NCBI GenBank assembly: GCA_903905285.1
Contig: CAIVFQ010000039.1
Span: 1 to 11,817, forward strand
Source of the DNA: an uncultured Alphaproteobacteria bacterium
Lineage (GTDB): Bacteria; Pseudomonadota; Alphaproteobacteria; Paracaedibacterales; CAIULA01
Direction: 5' to 3'
DNA length: 11,817 bases
Below, in pieces: positions 1 through 8,945 of the stretch; position 1 is the first letter of the stretch, and each line of letters starts with the position of its first letter. A program made the translations under genes and the position numbers. The notes under the pieces are model-generated. The model was not told the origin of the DNA, ran no database searches, and saw nothing but the letters and a program-made list of their open reading frames with translations.

Positions 1-81
1 GACGAGATCATCAATAACTACATCGACAATCATACAGATGCTCACAAAACAGATAATTTGCATAACTTATCTTTAGATTGA
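1..81 (+). CDS. C-terminal end of an unidentified protein (partial, 5' end outside window)
   Basis: Frame 1 is open from the first base to a TGA at 79-81 and gives 26 hydrophilic residues (DEIINNYIDN..., ending NLHNLSLD). Frame 3 closes within the first few codons. Frame 2 stays open almost as long but gives a less protein-like, Thr/Ile-rich peptide. No domain can be recognised from so short a tail. It would be the gene upstream of, and in the same direction as, the NB-ARC/TPR gene. The call rests only on an open frame with plausible composition. Confidence 0.35.
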   Translation, partial: DEIINNYIDNHTDAHKTDNLHNLSLD

Positions 82-109
82 CCGCGACTTCCAGTCTAGA
101 TAGCAACCT

Positions 110-125
110 GCCAGCTTCAGCTGGC
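110..125 (+). other. Short perfect hairpin between the upstream gene end and the NB-ARC gene
   Basis: GCCAGC (110-115), loop TTCA, GCTGGC (120-125) form a perfect 6-bp stem with a 4-nt loop, 28 nt after the TGA at 79-81. No T-run follows on the + strand (the next bases are TGTCATTGAG), so it is not a standard intrinsic terminator. It ends 5 nt before the TTG at 131 and would hide that start. This favours the ATG at 215 as the true start of the next gene. Confidence 0.3.
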
Positions 126-130
126 TGTCA

Positions 131-721
131 TTGAGTTTAGCCCAATCAGAAGGCATAGATAATTCTGACTCAGAAAGTGCCTTGAAACCGCACGTTCTTG
201 AAAATTCTCAGACAATGGCTTTTTTCTCTCTAACACCTATTAACAACCTCACGCGTTGGGCTCGCTCGTTTTTTGAACTTAAAAACAAAATACGCAAACC
301 ATTCAAAAAACACACTTATTCAATGACTCTAAGCATTGTCTTTTTAATGACGGTGGCAGCGCTCATTTATTGGCTGACACCATTTTCAAGTACAACCACA
401 ACACCCTCTTCCCATCACCCCAAATCTGCACAAGATTTCCAAAGTGACTCAAATAAATCTGTTACCCCTACCACACCGAAATATATTTCAATTGTTAGAA
501 GCCCTCTTTCTCCCCCTCAAGATACCTCGCTTCTAGATCGAGAAGAATTGATTCAGGAAATGACCGAAAAGCTTAATAAGCAGATCGACATTCAAACTAT
601 TGCTTTAGTAGGAATCGGCGGAGCAGGAAAAACAACCTTAACCCGACAATATGAACGTTCTCAAAATGCTTCAGTAACGTGGGAAATTAATGCCGAGACA
701 AAATACAGCCTTAGTTCTTAA
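131..721 (+). pseudogene. 5' fragment of NB-ARC/TPR gene: membrane anchor plus P-loop, ended by an in-frame TAA
   Basis: This is the front part of a STAND-type NTPase. Numbered from the TTG at 131, it has a polar N-terminus, a very basic stretch (residues about 41-60), one hydrophobic segment (about 64-83), a Thr/Ser/Pro-rich linker (about 86-128), then the start of an NB-ARC domain with the Walker A motif GIGGAGKTTL (161-170). It stops at TAA 719-721. The frame stays open through 722-730 into the next fragment, which begins with the following NB-ARC sequence, so one gene has been cut by one codon. A TCA-to-TAA change would explain it, because a Ser-Phe pair fits the flanking SLSS and FKDL. 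Neither the TTG at 131 nor the ATG at 215 (residue 29) has a clear Shine-Dalgarno site; ATG 215 is the more usual codon. Alone, this fragment lacks Walker B and the sensor motifs and should not work as an NTPase. Confidence 0.75.
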
Positions 722-730
722 TTTAAAGAT

Positions 731-3055
731 TTGGCCTATGCCCTAGCACAAACCGCTGAACAGCGCGATGAACTTACTTTCATTCAAAACATCCAGAATC
801 AAGAGGAAAGAGAAAAACTAATCCTCTCCTTTGTCAGAAAAACACTTAAAGAAAACCCAGGATGGTTGCTTATTTATGACAACGTCACAACCTTTTCCGA
901 TATTCGATCGCATTTCCCAACCGAATCGGCCCTTTGGGGGGCTGGCCAAGTCATCATCACCACCCAAGACCTCAACATTAAAAATTCTCTCAGCGCAGAA
1001 AATATCCTTTCTATCGACGAGCTAACGCAAGAGAAGCAGTTTACTTTGTTTGTTAAAATTTTTCACAATTGCGAGTCCGATCAGCTAAGCCAAATTCAAA
1101 AAGATCAAATCTTAGCCTTCCTCAAAAACATTCCGCCCTTCCCTCTCGATATTTCGGTTGCCGCCCACTACATGAACAGTCACAACCTGTCCTACGATCA
1201 ATATTTGGATCGCATCTCTCAACTCAGTCAGGACTTTGAAAACTCACAACAACTTGTCCTCAAAGAAACAACTGATTATACAAAAACACGCTATGGTATC
1301 GTTACCTCCTCCCTTGAAAAACTGATCAACACCAACCCCCAGTTCAAAGATCTTCTCCTTGTTATTTGTCTCCTCAACTCACAGAAAATCCCAAAAGACC
1401 TCCTCGAATTCTATCAAAAACCGATCATCGTTGAAAACTTCATCCAAGAACTTAAAAAATACTCCCTGATTACAGAATCACAACAACACCCGCAATCACA
1501 TGCCCAAACCTTTTCCCTACATCGTAATACTCAAGCCATCGCTTTGTCCTACCTAACGAAAATATTAAGCCTGGAGAAAAATCATCAACTTTTAGGGGGC
1601 TTCGTCAGTACCCTAGAAAAGTATCTTAGGACTTTGATAGACAACGAAGATTTTGCCAAAATGAAGATCATAAAAGCTCATTGCAAAAAGCTGGGACTCA
1701 CTCATCCTTTATTAACAGAAACAGAGAGAGAAGTTATCAATGGAGAACTGGGCGGAATTTATTTCTGCCTAAGTGATTTTATTAAGGCTAGTCAAGTTCT
1801 TGAAAAAAGCTTGATTTTCCTAGATAAAAAATCGGATCCAAAAAACATCAAAGTTGCCCGCGTTTCAGAATACCTTAGTCACGTTTATAGACAAATGTAT
1901 AAATTCCCAGAAGCTAAAAACCTTTTAGAAAAAAGCCTTAAAATCTATAAACAGGACCCACTTAAATTTCAGACTGATATTGTTCGAACGCTAGGATATT
2001 TAGGGGTTGTCTATAAAGGCTTGGGTGCCCCAGAAAAAGCCATATCTCTTTTAAAACAAAACCTTCAATTTTACGAACAGAATCCGCCTGAAAACCCAGT
2101 TATTGTCGCACGTATGTGGGTTCATTTAGGAATTGTTTATAAACAGCAAGGTATGTATGAAGAAGCCAGAAATCTATTTGAAAAAAGCCTTATCATTTTT
2201 AACCCAAATTACCCAGAAAACATAGCTTGGGCTTATGCAAATCTAGGGCACACCTATACAATGTTAGGGAACTATAAAAAAGCAAAAAATCTCATTGAAG
2301 AGAGCATCCATATCTTCAATAGCCATTCGCGCCATAACTCAACTGACATCGCTTGGGTTATGATTTATTTGGGGCAAACTTTTGAAGAATTAGGTGAGTA
2401 TCAAAAAGCCAAAGAAACTTATGAACAAAGCATTATGTTGCATAAAAAATATTTTGCGGAACGACACCCAACCATTGCTCAATTGGGGGTTTATTTAGGG
2501 GGCATTCTTATTGAATGCAACCAATATGAAAAAGCAAAAGAAATCACCGAAACAAATGCCATCTGGCAGAAAAAACTTCTCATCACAGATCATATTTGCC
2601 TCGTAAGAAGTGCCGGCATTTTAGGAAAGGTTTACGCCAAATTTGCCTACTTTGATAAGGCGATTCCTTTGATAGAAAACACCAAAGCAAAATACGAAAA
2701 ATATTACGGAGAAACACACATTGAAACTGCCCATATTCTTGTGCTTTTGGGGAAAAGCTTTTTGCTAAAAGGAGACTTAGAAAAAGCAGAAAAATATCTA
2801 CAAAAGGCCCACAATATTTATAAACAAACAAATCACACAAAAGTATATCAATGCCTAGAGGCTCTAGCCGATCTTTATCAAAAAAAATCAGAAAAATCAG
2901 CTAAGAAAAGTGATAAAACTCGAAGTCAACAGTTTGTCGCGAAAGCAATAGAATTTCTACATCAAGCCCTAGATGTAGCCAAAGCAAAATTCCCTGACAA
3001 TTCCCCTCACATTAACAGAATTCAAGCCGCCCTTTCAAAAGCTGAAACAGCCTAA
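731..3055 (+). CDS. 3' fragment of NB-ARC NTPase with TPR array (same gene as 131-721)
   Basis: This 774-codon stretch is in the same frame as the fragment that stops at 721. It holds the rest of the NB-ARC domain: the Walker B/kinase-2 strand WLLIYDNV (45-52), the sensor strand VIITTQD (74-80), a GLPL-like motif PPFPLDISVAAHYM (135-148), and a winged-helix-like end with FSLHRNTQAI (261-270). Ten TPR units follow, at about residues 340-750. NB-ARC/STAND proteins act as ATP-driven switches in which the TPR array senses a ligand; in bacteria they include defence proteins and host-interaction factors. The TTG at 731 has no convincing ribosome site, so independent translation is doubtful, and the P-loop lies in the other fragment. 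The coding strand is A-rich with many AAA Lys codons, unlike the neighbouring atp genes, which hints at separate ancestry. It ends at TAA 3053-3055, overlapping the atpC stop. Family call is firm; whether it is expressed is uncertain. Confidence 0.8.
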   Translation: MAYALAQTAEQRDELTFIQNIQNQEEREKLILSFVRKTLKENPGWLLIYDNVTTFSDIRSHFPTESALWGAGQVIITTQDLNIKNSLSAENILSIDELTQEKQFTLFVKIFHNCESDQLSQIQKDQILAFLKNIPPFPLDISVAAHYMNSHNLSYDQYLDRISQLSQDFENSQQLVLKETTDYTKTRYGIVTSSLEKLINTNPQFKDLLLVICLLNSQKIPKDLLEFYQKPIIVENFIQELKKYSLITESQQHPQSHAQTFSLHRNTQAIALSYLTKILSLEKNHQLLGGFVSTLEKYLRTLIDNEDFAKMKIIKAHCKKLGLTHPLLTETEREVINGELGGIYFCLSDFIKASQVLEKSLIFLDKKSDPKNIKVARVSEYLSHVYRQMYKFPEAKNLLEKSLKIYKQDPLKFQTDIVRTLGYLGVVYKGLGAPEKAISLLKQNLQFYEQNPPENPVIVARMWVHLGIVYKQQGMYEEARNLFEKSLIIFNPNYPENIAWAYANLGHTYTMLGNYKKAKNLIEESIHIFNSHSRHNSTDIAWVMIYLGQTFEELGEYQKAKETYEQSIMLHKKYFAERHPTIAQLGVYLGGILIECNQYEKAKEITETNAIWQKKLLITDHICLVRSAGILGKVYAKFAYFDKAIPLIENTKAKYEKYYGETHIETAHILVLLGKSFLLKGDLEKAEKYLQKAHNIYKQTNHTKVYQCLEALADLYQKKSEKSAKKSDKTRSQQFVAKAIEFLHQALDVAKAKFPDNSPHINRIQAALSKAETA
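1748..2980 (+). repeat. Tandem TPR-coding array, about 126-bp period
   Basis: Ten TPR units can be aligned on a repeated pattern: LG..Y...G.Y.KA...LE.SL.IY. In the 731-start numbering the first-helix anchors fall at residues 340, 382, 424, 466, 505, 547, 589, 631, 673 and 712. The spacing is 42 residues (126 bp), except for two 39-residue steps (466-505 and 673-712). The 42-residue unit is typical of kinesin-light-chain-like TPRs. The units differ clearly in sequence, so this is an old array and not a fresh DNA duplication. The last unit is broken by a Lys/Ser-rich insert (about 718-732). Confidence 0.75.
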
Positions 3056-3299
3056 AGAACAGCTAAAACCGTGCACGTGCTGTCAACAACCTTAACGTAG
3101 CCGGATTGAATATTAAAAATCTTGTCCTCAGACTGAGCCGTTTGTATTTCAATTTCACCCATCATTAAGGCAGCAACAATCGCAGTATGATGGGCCAAGA
3201 TTCCCATACGCCCCTCAACAGCAGGCACAATAACTTGCCTGACTTCCCCCTGATAAAGGAAACCCTGTGGCGTTACAATGATCAAGGTAAATACTGACA

Positions 3300-3300
<1 letters not shown>
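3052..3300 (-). CDS. atpC: ATP synthase F1 epsilon subunit, short form lacking the C-terminal helical domain
   Basis: The epsilon subunit links the gamma stalk to the c-ring, and in many bacteria its C-terminal helices inhibit ATP hydrolysis. The 82 residues from the ATG at 3300 cover the N-terminal beta-sandwich: TPQGFLYQGEVRQVIVPA, then the conserved turn EGRMGILAHHTA, ending YVKVVDSTCTVLAVL. The E. coli protein has about 138 residues, so the two C-terminal helices are missing. ATG 3300 overlaps the atpD TGA as TGATG and is preceded by AGAGGA. A TTG at 3303 would add one residue but is less likely. The stop (TAG, 3054-3052) lies within the last codons of the convergent NB-ARC/TPR gene. Short epsilons exist naturally in some phyla, and alphaproteobacteria can use a zeta inhibitor instead, so the protein may well work in the rotor. 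Confidence 0.9.
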
Positions 3301-5600
<2,300 letters not shown>

Positions 5601-5614
<14 letters not shown>

Positions 5615-7154
5615 GAATCCACTCTTTAATAAAATCATCCAAAAAAGATATCAATTTTTCTTGATGGATTTCACTCAAAGTATTTTTATGTTCAATTTCC
5701 TCGAAAATTTCGGGGTGAAAATGATGCAAATCTTTTAAATACTTTTTCTCAAAAGCAGCAAGCTGCTCAACAGGCAGTTTATCTAAAAATCCGCGCACGC
5801 CGGCAAACAAAAATAAAATGATTTCCGCTTGGCTTAAAGGGTGATGCTGCGGTTGCTTCAACATCTCTGTTAGACGATGACCCCGCTCCAAAAGCTGACG
5901 TGTCGCACCATCAAGGTCACTTGAAAACTGAGAGAACGCCGCCATTTCGCGGTACTGCGCTAAGTCAAGCTTAATACGTCCAGCAACCTGTTTCATAGCC
6001 CTTGTCTGTGCCGCTGAGCCAACACGACTAACAGATAAACCCACATTAATAGCAGGCCGAATGCCTTGATAAAATAAATCTGATTCCAAGAAAATTTGAC
6101 CGTCAGTAATAGAAATAACATTGGTTGGAATATAGGCAGATACATCGCCCGCCTGGGTTTCAATAATCGGCAAAGCTGTGAGCGAGCCGCCACCGCAGGC
6201 ATCACTCATTTTAGACGCTCTTTCTAAAAGTCGCGAATGAAGATAAAAAACATCCCCAGGAAAAGCCTCACGCCCAGGCGGACGCCTTAGCAGCAAGGAC
6301 ATTTGTCGGTAAGCAATAGCATGCTTTGTCAAGTCGTCATAGATGATGACAGCATGCATACCCCGATCACGAAAGTATTCACCCATCGAACATGCTGCGT
6401 AAGGTGCCAGATACTGCAAAGTAGCCGGATCAGAGGCAGAGGCCGAAACAACAATCGTATAGTCCATGGCCCCCTGATCTTGAAGCATTTTTACAATTCT
6501 TGAAATTGACGATTGTTTTTGACCAATCGCAACATAGATGCAAAAAAGCTTACTTTTAAGATCGTCCGTCTGATTTTGTTTGTACTGATTTAAAATCGTA
6601 TCGATGGCAATTGTGGTTTTGCCCGTCTGACGGTCACCAATAATTAATTCCCGTTGACCCCGTCCAATAGGGAACAGGGCATCGATGGCTTTGATGCCAG
6701 TTTTCATCGGCTCGTGCACAGAACGACGTTGAATAATACCGGGCGCCCTAACCTCAACAGGTGTAAAATGAACGTCATGCAAAGGCCCTTTACCGTCGAT
6801 AGGCCTCCCTAAAGCATCGACCACGCGGCCCAACAACCCCATGCCCACATTAACGTCAACAATCTTATGGCATCGCTTGACCAGATTACCTTCTTGCACA
6901 AGACGATCATTCCCAACAATGACAACACCAACGTTATCCGTTTCTAAATTGAGCGCCATGCCGCGAACGACTTCGTTTTGATCAGAAATAATGTCAACCC
7001 ATTCACCCGCCTGAACATGGTCAAGACCGTAAACACGCGCCACCCCGTCACCCACGGTTAAAACCCTGCCTGTTTCTAAAACTTCGACATCAGCTTCAAA
7101 ATTAGAAATCTTCTTCTTTAAAACCTCAAAAATTTCACTTGCACGCGCTTGCAT
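5601..7154 (-). CDS. atpA: ATP synthase F1 alpha subunit (non-catalytic nucleotide binding)
   Basis: Alpha alternates with beta in the F1 hexamer and supplies the arginine finger to the catalytic site. The 517 residues are full length for the family (about 510). Motifs seen are the N-terminal beta-barrel with [12 protein letters not shown] (34-45), the Walker A GDRQTGKT (173-180), [10 protein letters not shown] (207-216), [15 protein letters not shown] (269-283) and the arginine-finger region [11 protein letters not shown], with R377. The C-terminal helical domain includes [14 protein letters not shown]. The start ATG (7154-7152) overlaps the atpH TAA as TAATG, implying coupled translation. 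The stop TAA (5603-5601) lies beyond the atpG start. Confidence 0.98.
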
Positions 7155-7735
7155 TAGATATCCTGTTTAATAAAATTTGCTGACAAAATTTGGTGGAGAG
7201 ACGCCAAATGCGCGTCTAGAGTAACATCTAGACACAGGTTGTTTGATTCCACGACCAGTCCCATTTTTAAATTAGGAACAACAACATACGTTAACAGTAA
7301 TTCAGCTGCCCACAGTTTTTGCAAGGCCCGGATTAACTGTTTTTGATCTGCGTCTGACAAAGGGGTGGGCGTTCGAACCATCACTTGACGTTTACCTTGG
7401 GCTGCATCGTTAAGAAGCTGATAATATTGTATAAAAGCAGGCCAAAAATTCAACCTTTTAGCTTGACTCAAAAGAAGAATAAATTTAGTTAGAACATCGT
7501 GAAGGTGCAGTTTCTCACTGACATCTTGCCAAAGAAGTGTCGTTTGTTGGGGTGTTAAAACTTTGCTAGACAGTTCCTGCCAAAGTCTTGGATTTTTCTT
7601 ACAAAACGAATTCACAACTCCAAGGTCAACAGACAGCCTTTCAACAATATCGCACTGCTGAGCATAAGCAAATAAAGCACGCGCATAACGCCCAGGAATT
7701 GAAGTCATTAAAACTTTTAAAAGGTTGTTATCCAT
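7154..7735 (-). CDS. atpH: ATP synthase F1 delta subunit (peripheral stalk/OSCP)
   Basis: Delta joins the top of F1 to the peripheral b stalk. The signature is the N-terminal [15 protein letters not shown], followed by about 100 residues of the six-helix domain. A C-terminal region fits the family: [21 protein letters not shown] and then [29 protein letters not shown]. Three starts are possible: GTG 7753, ATG 7735 (G-rich upstream GGTGGGG) and ATG 7708 (just before TSIPGRY, poor ribosome site). ATG 7735 is chosen, giving 193 residues; the true start could be 7708. This is the first gene of the operon. The Fo genes are not in the window, as is normal in alphaproteobacteria. Confidence 0.93.
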   Translation of the reverse strand: MDNNLLKVLMTSIPGRYARALFAYAQQCDIVERLSVDLGVVNSFCKKNPRLWQELSSKVLTPQQTTLLWQDVSEKLHLHDVLTKFILLLSQAKRLNFWPAFIQYYQLLNDAAQGKRQVMVRTPTPLSDADQKQLIRALQKLWAAELLLTYVVVPNLKMGLVVESNNLCLDVTLDAHLASLHQILSANFIKQDI

Positions 7736-7785
7736 ACCCCACCCAGTCAGCACACACAGAAGGCACCATTTTATAGCACGATTAG

Positions 7786-7821
7786 AAAAAAACAGAGGAG
7801 TTTTTAATGCAAAACTCCCCT
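7786..7821 (-). terminator. Terminator-like hairpin plus T7 in the predicted atp leader (possible attenuator)
   Basis: Read on the - strand, AGGGGAGTTTT (7821-7811), loop GCATTA, and AAAACTCCTCT (7804-7794) form an 11-bp stem with one G-T wobble. A single G and seven Ts (7792-7786) follow. This is a textbook intrinsic terminator shape for the - strand. It lies downstream of the TATAAT box at 7848-7843 and upstream of atpH, so it would act inside the atp transcript or stop - strand read-through from the right. The + strand has no comparable T-run directly after the stem. Confidence 0.6.
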
Positions 7822-7828
7822 TCGCTTT

Positions 7829-7843
7829 TCTGATGGTATCAGA
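7829..7843. promoter_or_regulatory. 6-3-6 palindrome beside the TATAAT box (operator candidate)
   Basis: TCTGAT, GGT, ATCAGA form a perfect inverted repeat. It abuts and shares one base with the - strand TATAAT box at 7843-7848, so it covers the likely transcription start of the atp operon. Its place between two divergent genes would allow one protein to affect both. It could also be a chance hairpin at the 5' end of the atp leader. No regulator can be named. Confidence 0.35.
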
Positions 7844-7848
7844 TTATA
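7843..7848 (-). promoter_or_regulatory. -10 box (TATAAT) likely driving the atp operon
   Basis: The - strand reads CCTGTATAATCTGATACC, a perfect -10 hexamer about 108 nt upstream of the chosen atpH start. No good -35 sits at 16-18 bp; TTTACA lies 21 bp upstream, which is too far for a strong sigma-70 promoter. The start would fall near 7836. The + strand of the same bases offers TATACA (7846-7851) as a weak -10 for the cold-shock gene, so overlapping divergent promoters are possible. Confidence 0.4.
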
Positions 7849-7877
7849 CAGGTGATGTTTACCGCGTATTGTAAATC

Positions 7878-7883
7878 AAGGAG
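7878..7883 (+). promoter_or_regulatory. Strong ribosome binding site of the cold-shock gene
   Basis: AAGGAG lies 7 nt before ATG 7891, in an A-rich, unstructured stretch. It decides the start: an in-frame ATG at 7852 would add 13 residues not typical of the family and has no such site. Confidence 0.85.
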
Positions 7884-7890
7884 AAAAAAA

Positions 7891-8088
7891 ATGGTAACAG
7901 GTACAGTTAAATGGTTCAACCAGGCTAAAGGCTATGGATTCATTCAACCTGACAGAGGCGGCGAAGATGCTTTCGTCCATATCACGACCGTGCGCAAATC
8001 AGGGTTTGATACTTTGCAGCAGGGTCAGAAAATCAACTATGAAGCAAAGGACAATCATGGAAGATCAGCAGCCATAAACCTGCAGTAA
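7891..8088 (+). CDS. Cold-shock domain protein (CspA family)
   Basis: This is a small single-stranded nucleic-acid-binding protein thought to melt RNA structure and affect translation. The 65 residues are a single OB-fold cold-shock domain starting MVTGTVKWFNQAKGYGFIQP. RNP1 is KGYGFI and RNP2 is DAFVHIT, with Ala and Thr where DVFVHIS is common. Length and the aromatic surface residues (W, F, Y, F, F, H) are typical. It is divergent from the atp operon and convergent with the CinA-like gene, with its own strong ribosome site and a 3' hairpin, so it is probably monocistronic. Which csp paralogue it is cannot be told. Confidence 0.95.
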   Translation: MVTGTVKWFNQAKGYGFIQPDRGGEDAFVHITTVRKSGFDTLQQGQKINYEAKDNHGRSAAINLQ

Positions 8089-8127
8089 TCTGAACCAAGC
8101 CTTATGGTGAGATTCTAAATTATAGGA

Positions 8128-8164
8128 AGGGTTGCCCTGGTTTCTGGGCGACCCTCTCTTGTTC
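8128..8164 (+). terminator. Hairpin terminator of the cold-shock gene, possibly shared with the CinA-like gene
   Basis: AGGGTTGCCC (8128-8137) and GGGCGACCCT (8146-8155) pair over 10 bp with one G-T wobble and an 8-nt loop, 40 nt after the csp stop. CTCTTGTTC follows, only moderately T-rich. On the - strand the same stem lies after the stop of the CinA-like gene at 8180 and is followed by TCCTATAATTT. It may therefore act in both directions between the two convergent genes. Confidence 0.65.
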
Positions 8165-8179
8165 ACAGTAACCTTTTCT

Positions 8180-8914
8180 TCAGGACGGGGATAATATCCC
8201 ACCGAAGCCTTCAACCATCTTGGTGATCTCTTGGGTGGCTTCAGATATCGCTTTCTTGTCTTTGCCCCTGACGACCAAATTAACGCCTATGTTTGCCGGC
8301 AGGTGGTAAAAGGGATAGCTCCCAATGCTAACAGTCGGATATTCCGTCTGAATTTGCCCCAAACGCTCGCCAATAACACCTTCAGCCAGGTTACAAGTAA
8401 CCATACTTTGGTAAAAAGGTTCCGTTGTCTCTAATTGTGGAATTAAAGCTTCAAACATTCCATGCATAACAGAAGGCATTCCCGCCAAACAAAAAACATT
8501 TTCCATTTGAAAAGCAGGGGCTGTGCTAACTGGGTTATCAAGCAGGTTGGCCCCCTCAGGCATAAGCGCCATTCGTCGGCGCGTCTCGTTAAAGCGTTCT
8601 TGGTAATACTCTTGTAAAATGGCCAATGCCATGGAGTTTTCAATTAAGTCAACTTGGAAAGCCTTAGCAATGGTAGCGGCCGTGATATCATCATGTGTTG
8701 CCCCAATCCCCCCTGTTGTGAAGACATAGGTATAAGCAGCCCGCAAAGCATTCACAGCTTCAATAATTTGCCCCTCGTTGTCAGGAATTACCCGAACCTC
8801 TAACAATTCAATTCCCAAACCACTTAATCGTTTGGCAATAAAGTTAATATTCGTGTCTTTGGTTCGGCCAGAAAGAATTTCATTACCAATAACCAAAATT
8901 GCTGCTGTTATCAT
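8180..8914 (-). CDS. Stand-alone CinA N-terminal/MoaB-like (molybdopterin-binding fold) protein
   Basis: The 244 residues match the COG1058 type (CinA N-terminal domain, MoCF-biosynthesis fold). The protein opens with AAILVIGNEILSGRTKDTN (4-22), has the phosphate-binding loop TTGGIGATHDD (66-76), then NPVSTAPAF and FCLAGMPSVMHGMFEALIPQL. In full CinA this domain is an ADP-ribose pyrophosphatase-like hydrolase joined to a C-terminal nicotinamide-nucleotide amidase. Here the amidase domain is absent, as in many alphaproteobacterial homologues labelled competence/damage-inducible protein A. ATG 8914 has GGAG 8 nt upstream. The gene follows the DASS transporter by 31 nt, so the two probably share a transcript. 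A link to pyridine-nucleotide or cofactor repair is inferred from the family only. Confidence 0.88.
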   Translation of the reverse strand: MITAAILVIGNEILSGRTKDTNINFIAKRLSGLGIELLEVRVIPDNEGQIIEAVNALRAAYTYVFTTGGIGATHDDITAATIAKAFQVDLIENSMALAILQEYYQERFNETRRRMALMPEGANLLDNPVSTAPAFQMENVFCLAGMPSVMHGMFEALIPQLETTEPFYQSMVTCNLAEGVIGERLGQIQTEYPTVSIGSYPFYHLPANIGVNLVVRGKDKKAISEATQEITKMVEGFGGILSPS

Positions 8915-8945
8915 AAATTACTCCACTTACCCAGACGAAGGCCTA

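Noticed and set aside
78..106. TTGACC / TAGCAA as a sigma-70 promoter for the NB-ARC gene
   Set aside because: The -35 is good and spacing is 17 bp, but the -10 matches only three of six bases and overlaps the end of the upstream gene. Too weak to list.
2583..2840. 85-codon open frame on the - strand inside the TPR region
   Set aside because: It lies antisense to well-supported TPR coding sequence and its Leu/Phe/Cys-rich product looks like the complement of A-rich Lys/Glu codons. No ribosome site or domain.
3066..3084. Palindromic GTGCACGTGC stretch near the atpC 3' end as a terminator
   Set aside because: It lies inside conserved atpC coding sequence and has no loop or T-run arrangement on either strand.
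5993..6205. 70-codon open frame inside atpA, same strand, other frame
   Set aside because: It fully overlaps conserved atpA sequence, including the arginine-finger region, so it is a shadow frame.
8443..8643. 66-codon open frame inside the CinA-like gene
   Set aside because: It is out of frame within conserved CinA-domain sequence and has no independent support.
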